From NCBI GenBank assembly GCA_016793585.1, contig JAEUJR010000584.1, forward strand, positions 1-11,486: a stretch of DNA of 11,486 nucleotides, written 5' to 3'. Position numbers and translations under genes: made by a program. Positions 6,380 to 11,486 of this stretch are shown here, one piece after another. Numbering within the stretch: the stretch's first letter is position 1; every line of letters starts with the position of its first letter. Under the pieces are notes generated by a model. It had not been told where the DNA came from and ran no database searches. It saw nothing but the letters and a program-made list of their open reading frames with translations. This DNA comes from Archangium sp. (GTDB lineage: Bacteria; Myxococcota; Myxococcia; Myxococcales; Myxococcaceae).

Positions 6380-7216
6380 CTAGAGGTCCATTCGTTCGAA
6401 GCGCCACGCTGCGACCGCGAGCAGCGCGAAGGTGAACACCCCGGTGCCCATCAACAGGCGCGTGACGACCTCGGGCTCGAGCGCCTGCTCGGCGGCGATG
6501 CGCGCCGACACCGTCGCCAGCGTTCCCAGACGGGGCATCGGCAACATCACCCACGAGAAGAGCGTTCGGCCGACGCCGGGCTCCATCAACGTCACGAGTG
6601 ACTCGCGGTAGCTGGCGAGTACGCCGAGCACGAGCGTCACCACGCCAGCCGCGCCACTCACCGCCGCGCTGCGCACGAAGAAGGTGACGCACACCATCAC
6701 CGCGTAGATGGCCGCGAAGCCCGCGAGCCCGACGAGGCTGCCCAGCAACAACGTCGCGCTCCACAGGCCCGTCTTCACGCCGAGCAGCACGCTGAGGCCC
6801 GCCGCGCCGTACACGATGCCGAGCGCGGTGATGACGAGCACCCCGAGGTACGTGCCGAAGAGCAGCTGCCAGCGGGCGATGGGCAGCGAGAGCAGCAGCT
6901 CGATGCGGCCTGGCGCGAGCAGCTCTGGCGCGAAGTCGCTGCACGCCACCGCCAGGAAGAACGCGCCGCCGTAGAACGCCGCGTACGCCGCGCCCAGGTA
7001 CACGCCCGACAACACGCGGTCGGCCGAGACGATGTCGTCGAACAGCAACGAGCCGAACAGCTTCGAGCCTGCGAGCGCGCCGTCGACGACCTCGAGCTCG
7101 AGCGAGAACCCCAGCACCACCAGCACCAGCGTGATGCCGCCGAACAGCGCGAGGAACCAACGGCGCCGCCGCGCCTCGAGCAACAGGTCGAAGGCCACGC
7201 GCAGGGCCTGCTTCAC
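6380..7216 (-). CDS. ABC-2 type transporter permease
   Basis: This 278-residue membrane protein has about six hydrophobic helices (roughly 20-38, 70-92, 116-142, 152-180, 184-202 and 254-271). Two features typical of ABC-2 permeases are visible: an amphipathic N-terminus before helix 1 ('LLLEARRRRW') and a cytosolic 'ELLAPGRIELLLSLPIARWQ' segment (98-117) before helix 3, like the 'P-x-R-x-E-x-L-L-S-x-P' stretch of NatB/NosY-like proteins. The start is GTG at 7216 with GGAGG at 7223-7227, 6 nt away, and it overlaps the ATPase stop as GTGA, so the two are translationally coupled. With the ATPase it should form an inner-membrane exporter, probably two permeases with two ATPases. The substrate is unknown, and no dedicated substrate or resistance gene is adjacent. 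Confidence 0.9.
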   Translation of the reverse strand: MKQALRVAFDLLLEARRRRWFLALFGGITLVLVVLGFSLELEVVDGALAGSKLFGSLLFDDIVSADRVLSGVYLGAAYAAFYGGAFFLAVACSDFAPELLAPGRIELLLSLPIARWQLLFGTYLGVLVITALGIVYGAAGLSVLLGVKTGLWSATLLLGSLVGLAGFAAIYAVMVCVTFFVRSAAVSGAAGVVTLVLGVLASYRESLVTLMEPGVGRTLFSWVMLPMPRLGTLATVSARIAAEQALEPEVVTRLLMGTGVFTFALLAVAAWRFERMDL

Positions 7217-8103
7217 GAGGCGCCTCCGCCCATCACCTCGCTGAGCACCTGCTCGAGGTCTCTCGAGTCGGGCGACAACGAGACGAGCTTGAGGCCCTTC
7301 GCGCGCACCTCGTCGAGCGCCGCGTTGAGCTCGTCGACGTCACCTTCGAACAGGCCGCCGACGAAGCCCGCCGCCTCGAGCATCGAGGTGTCTCCACCCG
7401 GCGCGAACTTCACCTGCCACCGCGTCGTCACCCGGCGCACGTCATCGAGCGAGCCCTCGAGCTTCAGCGCCCCATCGTGCAGCACGCCGATGCGGTCGCA
7501 CACACGCTCGGTCTCTGAGAGGAGGTGCGAGTTGAGCAGCAGCGTCGCGCCACGCGCCTTCTCTTCGAGCAGCAGCTTGCGCACCTCGACCCGGCCGACG
7601 GGGTCTATGCCGTCCGTTGGCTCGTCGAGAATGAGCAGGTCGGGCGCGCCCAGCATCGCCGCTGCCAGGCCGAGCCGCTGCCGCATGCCCTTGCTGAAGG
7701 TGCCGATGCGCTGCCCGCCTGTCGACAGCCCCACGCGCTCCAGAGACGCGCGCAGCTCGGCGTCGGTGGGGGACGACGACTTGAGCGTCGCGATGGAGCG
7801 CAGGAAGTCGAGCGCCCGCAGCGCCGCCGGCAGGTGCATGCGCTCTGGCAGGTAGCCGATGCGCGCGCGAACCTTCACGTCGTCGGGCTGGCCGCCCAGC
7901 ACCTGCACGTCTCCACCCGTCGGCCGCACCACGCCGAGCAGCACCTTGATGAACGTCGTCTTGCCCGCGCCGTTGGGCCCGATGAGCCCGAACGACACGC
8001 CGCGTGGCACCGTCAGCGTGAGGCCGCGCAGCGCCGGGCGGGAGCCACCGAAGAACGTGCGGTACGTCTTGGTGAGGCCGGTCGTGCTCAACGCTGCAGT
8101 CAC
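7213..8103 (-). CDS. ABC transporter ATP-binding protein
   Basis: With the GTG at 8103 this is 296 residues. Walker A is GPNGAGKTT (42-50), 'YLPE' replaces the Q-loop glutamine (84-87) as in many ABC-2 ATPases, the signature is 'FSKGMRQRL' (136-144), Walker B is 'LLILDEPTDGIDP' (156-168) and the switch histidine is H193. The C-terminal ~80 residues (215-296) are the small alpha/beta extension common in the CcmA/NatA-like group. It powers the permease encoded by the next gene. The start is uncertain: an in-frame ATG at 8127 or a further GTG upstream is possible, but 8103 begins just before the conserved 'LTKTY' strand and leaves room for the divergent gene's promoter. None has a good ribosome site. 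Confidence 0.9.
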   Translation of the reverse strand: MTAALSTTGLTKTYRTFFGGSRPALRGLTLTVPRGVSFGLIGPNGAGKTTFIKVLLGVVRPTGGDVQVLGGQPDDVKVRARIGYLPERMHLPAALRALDFLRSIATLKSSSPTDAELRASLERVGLSTGGQRIGTFSKGMRQRLGLAAAMLGAPDLLILDEPTDGIDPVGRVEVRKLLLEEKARGATLLLNSHLLSETERVCDRIGVLHDGALKLEGSLDDVRRVTTRWQVKFAPGGDTSMLEAAGFVGGLFEGDVDELNAALDEVRAKGLKLVSLSPDSRDLEQVLSEVMGGGAS

Positions 8104-8156
8104 GCCGCGACTGTACGCCGAAGACATCGCAGGCGCGGGTGGTAGCGTCGCCACCA
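8104..8156. promoter_or_regulatory. Divergent intergenic region between ABC operon and CsgG-like/lipoprotein pair
   Basis: Both transcription units start here facing away from each other, so their promoters must overlap or lie inside the genes. A GGGTGGTAG stretch at 8137-8145 lies about 11 nt before the ATG at 8157 and is a possible weak ribosome site. I cannot point to clear -35/-10 boxes. Confidence 0.3.
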
Positions 8157-8924
8157 ATGACTTCGTTGATGCTGGCGCTCGTCCTCACCCAGGCGCCCAG
8201 GCTCGCAGCCCCCGCGTGGGACGCCGTCGAGGTGCCTCCCGAGAAGGCGCAGTTCTTCGCGCTGCACCTCGCCTCGGCGCTGCGCGCCCGCGGGCTGTCT
8301 GTCGTCACCTCGCAAGACATCGCCGCCATTCTCGGCGTCGAGCGGCAGAAGCAGCTGCTCGGCTGCAACGAGACCGGGTCGAGCTGCATGCTCGAGCTCT
8401 CGAACGCGCTCGGTGCCCAGCTCGTGCTGACCGGCGTCGTCGCGAAGCTCGAGTCGTCGTACCAGGTGAACCTGCGGGTGCTCTCGGGCGTCGACGGCAA
8501 GGTGGTGGCGCAAGAGCTCGTTCGCGCCGACTCGCAAGAGAAGCTGCTCTTCGCCCTCGATGACGCCGCCCGTTCGCTCGAAAGGCAGCTCGAGCCGAAG
8601 GCGCCGCCGGGCAGCGCGCGCGGGCTCGCGTGGGTTCCCGCCGTCGGCGCGGGGGTGTTCGCCGTGGCCGGAGCCATCTTCTCCGGGCTCGCGCTCGAAC
8701 GGTCGGCCACGCTCGACCGCATGCTCGTGCCAGGCGTCACCCGCGAGGCGTTGGCGCCCGTCGTCAGCGCAGGCCAGACGTTCGAGCTGCTGGGGTGGAC
8801 GGGCTTCGGGCTCGCGGCCGGTGCGGGCGTCACCGCGCTGGTGCTCTTCTTCGTCGGAGCGCCACCCGCGCCGGTCTCGTTCTTCGTCACGCCTTCGGGT
8901 GTCGGCGCGCGAGGTGCGTTTTGA
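8157..8924 (+). CDS. CsgG-like periplasmic-domain protein with C-terminal two-helix anchor
   Basis: This is a 255-residue protein. The ATG at 8157 gives a compact hydrophobic leader (MTSLMLALVLTQAP); a GTG at 8139 would add six residues ahead of it and is less natural. Residues 30-125 follow the same pattern as the two CsgG-like proteins at 3660-5530: 'HLASALRARGLSVVTSQDIA', 'LGCNETGSSCMLELSNALGA', 'QLVLTGVVAKL' and 'YQVNLRVLSGVDGKVVAQE'. They differ in having two cysteines, C70 and C77, six residues apart, which could form a disulfide outside the cytoplasm. Two membrane helices follow (about 157-180 and 211-234). In myxobacteria this arrangement is frequent in uncharacterised envelope proteins. 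The stop overlaps the TTG start of the following lipoprotein, so the two are probably co-translated partners. Confidence 0.75.
   Translation: MTSLMLALVLTQAPRLAAPAWDAVEVPPEKAQFFALHLASALRARGLSVVTSQDIAAILGVERQKQLLGCNETGSSCMLELSNALGAQLVLTGVVAKLESSYQVNLRVLSGVDGKVVAQELVRADSQEKLLFALDDAARSLERQLEPKAPPGSARGLAWVPAVGAGVFAVAGAIFSGLALERSATLDRMLVPGVTREALAPVVSAGQTFELLGWTGFGLAAGAGVTALVLFFVGAPPAPVSFFVTPSGVGARGAF
8911..8916 (+). promoter_or_regulatory. Ribosome binding site fixing the TTG start at 8921
   Basis: GAGGTG lies 4 nt before TTG at 8921, within the last codons of the preceding gene. It is the strongest ribosome-site match near either + strand start in this pair. The TTG it points to opens directly into a lipoprotein signal, which decides the start. 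Confidence 0.75.
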
Positions 8925-10726
8925 AGCGCGCGCTCCTGGTGCTGGTGGTGGCGTCGTCGTGCCTCGACTTTCAACGCCGGGTCGACCGCTGCTTCGACGG
9001 TGGTGCCTGCACCGCCGCGCCCGACGCTGGGCTCGACGACGACGGAGGGCCCGGCTTCGTGCCCTTCGACGCGGGCTTCTTCTGCATCGAGGCCTTCTGC
9101 TGGGAGTCTCCATTCCCCCACGGCGTGACGCTCAACACCGTCGCTGCCGATGGCGACGACCTGGTCGTGGCCGGAGAGCATGGCCTGCTGGCAGAGCGCC
9201 GGGGCGGTCGGTGGGCCTCGCTCCAGTCGACCATGCCCCTGACGACCGAGTGGCAGGTGCTCTGGGGTACCTCGCGTGACGACGTCTGGCTCACCGGTGA
9301 CGCGCGCGCCTGGCACCGCACCGCGAGCGGCTGGAGCCAGGTGGGGCAGCCGTTCATGAGCGCCAACTGTCAGGGCGTCACCGGTACCGACGCCGGCGTC
9401 TTCATGTCGGCCGGCCCCGACGTCTATCGGCTGGAGCGGGCCGACACGTGGTCGCGGGTCGACACGGTGCCCAACAGCGACGTGCTGCGGCTCACCGCCA
9501 ACTTCGAGTCGGTCTACGGCTCGGCTCGCCTGTCGAACGAGAACGGCGCAGGCCAGGTGAGGCAGTTTCCGACGGGGCCGGCGTGGGCCTTCGATGCTGG
9601 CGCGACCTTTTCGCTCGTGCCCACCTCGAACGGGCTGCTGGCGACCGGGAGCCGCACCGTGCTGCTCGACAGCACGCTGCAGCTCGTTCGCGAGCTGCCC
9701 GTGGTGCTGGTGACGGCCATCGAGGCGAACGGGCAGCTTCTCGGCGCCACGTACGACCAGCTGGGCCTCGTCGATGACCGCGCGCTGCGCCCCGAGCGGA
9801 ACGTCATCGGCGTGCGTGCCATGGCGGCTGGCTCCTCCGTCGTCGCGGTGGGCGAGCGGGGGTTGATGCTCGAGCGTCGCGACGGTGGGTGGGTCGACCC
9901 GACGCCCACCGTCACCCGCAGTGACGTGGTGGCCTTCGTCGAGCGCTCGGGCTCGTTGTTCGCCCTCACCGCCGACTGCGAGCTGCTCGCGCGGGAGGCG
10001 ACGCAGTGGACGAAGCGGCCCCTGCTCTCGGACCGCTGCTTCGACGTCGCGACCGATGGCACCTCGTTCTTCGTGCTGACGGCCTCGCGGGTGGTGACCT
10101 TCGACGCGGCGCTCTCGGTCGTGGACTTCGCCGCGCTCGGGCCGGGGCTCGAGGTGCGACGGCTGTGGCGAAGCGAGGCGGGGGCCCTCGTCGTCACGAC
10201 GGCCACCGATGTCTTCGTTCGCCGGCCCGGCGGGCTGTTCGAGCCAATACGGGCGCTGGGCGGCGGAGGCGCGTGGGGCGTCGCGGGCCGGGGTTCGGTC
10301 GCGCGCGTCTGTGGGCTCGCGCAAGACAAGGTGGCCGACCTCGACCTCGGCCGCAGCCCTCCAGTGGTGACCGAGGTGGCCGGGCTGCTCGCGCACGAGT
10401 GTCGCGCCGTGCTGCCGCTGCGAAACGGGCAATGGGCCCTGGCCGCGCGTGGCGGCGCCTCGGTGCCCCGGGTTCGGCTCGTGGGGAGCGAGGGCGCCCC
10501 CACCGACGTCGTGCTCGACCTGCCCGAGGCCTTCATCGAGGCGCTCGCCGAGACGCCGAAGGGCATCGCCGTGGCGGCCGACCGCTACGCCTTCGTTCCC
10601 TTCGCGAACCCGCAGCTCGTCAGGCTGCAGCAGGGCTTTGGCGGCATCTCGGCCCTGACGGTGTGGCAGGGCCGGGTCTTCGCAGGCGGCGCGGGCGGGT
10701 CGATTCTGCAGGCCCCCGCGCCCTGA
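8921..10726 (+). CDS. Lipoprotein with beta-propeller-like repeats, TTG start
   Basis: From TTG at 8921 the protein is 601 residues and starts as a lipoprotein: charged KR, hydrophobic 4-10, then ASSC with the lipidated cysteine at 14 and Leu at +2, which suggests the outer membrane. An Asp/Gly/Ala-rich linker follows (about 24-52, with two DAG motifs). The rest is repeated blade-like units: 'LVVAGEHGLLAERRGGRW' (81-98), 'VLWGTSRDDVWLTGDARAWH' (114-132) and 'VVAVGERGLMLERRDGGW' (307-324), with looser copies further on and a last one ending in 'GRVFAGGAGGSILQAP'. This 'WGTSxxDVWxxG' style is typical of large paralogous families of myxobacterial secreted propeller proteins with no assigned activity. 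The frame is open upstream to 8630, but that part only shadows the CsgG-like gene. The overlap TTGA couples it to that gene. It ends 9 bp from the convergent TldD-family gene. Confidence 0.85.
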   Translation: MKRALLVLVVASSCLDFQRRVDRCFDGGACTAAPDAGLDDDGGPGFVPFDAGFFCIEAFCWESPFPHGVTLNTVAADGDDLVVAGEHGLLAERRGGRWASLQSTMPLTTEWQVLWGTSRDDVWLTGDARAWHRTASGWSQVGQPFMSANCQGVTGTDAGVFMSAGPDVYRLERADTWSRVDTVPNSDVLRLTANFESVYGSARLSNENGAGQVRQFPTGPAWAFDAGATFSLVPTSNGLLATGSRTVLLDSTLQLVRELPVVLVTAIEANGQLLGATYDQLGLVDDRALRPERNVIGVRAMAAGSSVVAVGERGLMLERRDGGWVDPTPTVTRSDVVAFVERSGSLFALTADCELLAREATQWTKRPLLSDRCFDVATDGTSFFVLTASRVVTFDAALSVVDFAALGPGLEVRRLWRSEAGALVVTTATDVFVRRPGGLFEPIRALGGGGAWGVAGRGSVARVCGLAQDKVADLDLGRSPPVVTEVAGLLAHECRAVLPLRNGQWALAARGGASVPRVRLVGSEGAPTDVVLDLPEAFIEALAETPKGIAVAADRYAFVPFANPQLVRLQQGFGGISALTVWQGRVFAGGAGGSILQAPAP

Positions 10727-10735
10727 CGGCGGCGG

Positions 10736-11486
10736 TCACTTCACCGAGAGCGCAGGCCGGGCGAGCGCAGGCGGCTTGCCGTAGTCGTCACGCGCGCGGT
10801 TCAGCTCGAGCAGCTTCACCAGCACCGACGGGGCGACGGCCGAGACGTTCTGGCCGAACTGCTCGGTGTTCACGAGCGACGGGTCGTCGCCCATGCCGAC
10901 GATGTCTTTGAGCACGCGCTGCGAGGTGGGCTTGAAGCCGTAGCCACGCACGAGCTCTTCGCGGCCGTCGGCGTACACGCGGTGCACGAGCAGCGGCAGG
11001 TTCGGCAGCATGACGGTGGAGCCGTTGGGCCGGTCGTTCAGGTTCTGCGGCAGCACCGACACCATCAGGCCGAAGTCGCTGTCTTCTTCTTTCGCGAGCT
11101 CGACGAGCTTCTTCTTCAGGTCGGCCAGCTTCTGCGGCTGTGAGGTGGTGACGAACAGGTTGCCCGTCGAGGCCTGGCTGCCGCGCGCGTGGCCGTTGCT
11201 CGTCGCGAACGCCTTCGTCGGAATGCGCGACATGAAGAACGTCTTGAGCACGCCCTCCTGCACGAGCGAGATGGCCTTCGGCGTCACGCCGTCGTCGTCG
11301 ACCGGGTAGTGGCCGAAGAGGGGCAGCGTCACGCCTGCAGGCGAGGTCCACGTCTTCTGCGTCGGGTCGTCGGTGGCGCCGAGCTGGCTGACCGAGACGT
11401 GTTTGCCGAGGCGCTCGGTGAGGCGGCCCTGCTGGCGCTGGCCCAGGTTCTCACGGGGGAACGAGAGCGGCCCCGCGAGCGTGGCG
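10736..11486 (-). CDS. TldD/PmbA family metallopeptidase-like protein (C-terminal part, 5' partial)
   Basis: The frame is open to the right edge; 249 residues plus the stop are visible. The visible part matches the C-terminal domain of TldD/PmbA (TldE) proteins: 'LFGHYPVDDDGVTPKAISLV' followed by 'QEGVLKTFFMSR' corresponds to the family's 'DDEG...L..G.LK.' segment, then comes 'TSNGHARG' and, after a long insert, 'VRGYGFKPTSQRVLKDIVGM', the family's 'ISG' region. TldD and TldE form a heterodimeric protease, in which TldD carries an HExxxH zinc site. That region lies outside the window, so I cannot say which subunit this is or whether it is catalytic. The visible end is somewhat divergent from the classical E. 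coli proteins. There is no membrane segment. It converges on the lipoprotein gene with a 9-bp gap, too short for a separate terminator. Confidence 0.8.
   Translation of the reverse strand, partial: ATLAGPLSFPRENLGQRQQGRLTERLGKHVSVSQLGATDDPTQKTWTSPAGVTLPLFGHYPVDDDGVTPKAISLVQEGVLKTFFMSRIPTKAFATSNGHARGSQASTGNLFVTTSQPQKLADLKKKLVELAKEEDSDFGLMVSVLPQNLNDRPNGSTVMLPNLPLLVHRVYADGREELVRGYGFKPTSQRVLKDIVGMGDDPSLVNTEQFGQNVSAVAPSVLVKLLELNRARDDYGKPPALARPALSVK

Noticed and set aside
6090..7160. Long - strand frame covering the end of the EEP gene and the permease gene
   Set aside because: The EEP gene has all family motifs on the + strand, and the permease has coherent membrane helices in another frame; this translation is Arg/Ala-rich noise.
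7442..10432. Very long open frame on the - strand (about 996 codons) opposite the lipoprotein and CsgG-like genes and overlapping the ATPase
   Set aside because: Its translation is Arg/Ala/Pro/His-rich with no domain, and over the ATPase gene it is a shifted reading of that gene. Two well-supported genes with signal peptides occupy the other strand. Long antisense frames are expected at this GC content and codon bias.
10727..10735. Bidirectional terminator between the lipoprotein and TldD-family genes
   Set aside because: The gap is only 9 bp and no stem with a T tract is visible on either side; transcripts probably overlap.

Overview
The window looks like chromosomal DNA of a high-GC myxobacterium (Myxococcota, probably the Myxococcaceae/Archangiaceae side). 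The clues are strong G/C third-position codon bias, tightly packed small divergent and convergent gene clusters, secreted proteins with Asp-Ala-Gly linkers, a lipoprotein with repeats of the 'WGTSRDDVW...G..W' type, and several CsgG/TolB-N-like periplasmic proteins. The taxon is inferred from style; no marker gene is present.

Layout. (1) 1-1064, +: the 3' part of a gene for a secreted beta-propeller-like protein whose visible N-terminus is 11 tandem copies of an 18-bp/6-residue repeat. (2) 1065-2232: a stretch of clearly lower GC than its neighbours carrying one gene, a DUF3800 protein (1253-2116, -). A terminator-like hairpin for the upstream + gene overlaps its 3' end. (3) 2233-5530, -: three genes that look like one operon, transcribed right to left. 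They are a CsgG-like/TPR protein, a shorter paralogue joined to it by an ATGA overlap, and an exported protein built from three homologous units that I cannot assign to a known family. (4) 5609-6325, +: a cytoplasmic endonuclease/exonuclease/phosphatase-fold enzyme, divergent from that operon. (5) 6380-8103, -: a two-gene ABC exporter (ATPase, then ABC-2 type permease) joined by a GTGA overlap. (6) 8157-10726, +: a third, divergent CsgG-like protein with a C-terminal two-helix membrane anchor. It is coupled by a TTGA overlap to a lipoprotein with beta-propeller-like repeats that begins at a TTG codon. (7) 10736-11486, -: the C-terminal part of a TldD/PmbA-family protein, running off the right edge.

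How the genes may work together. Most of the content is envelope biology: exported CsgG-like scaffolds, propellers, a lipoprotein and an exporter. The operon at 2233-5530 is the best candidate for an undescribed module. It pairs two paralogous CsgG-like proteins, neither with a lipid-anchoring cysteine, with a triplicated exported protein of unknown fold. The low-GC DUF3800 gene is the best candidate for recently acquired DNA. No RNA gene, CRISPR array, insertion sequence or complete defence system was seen.
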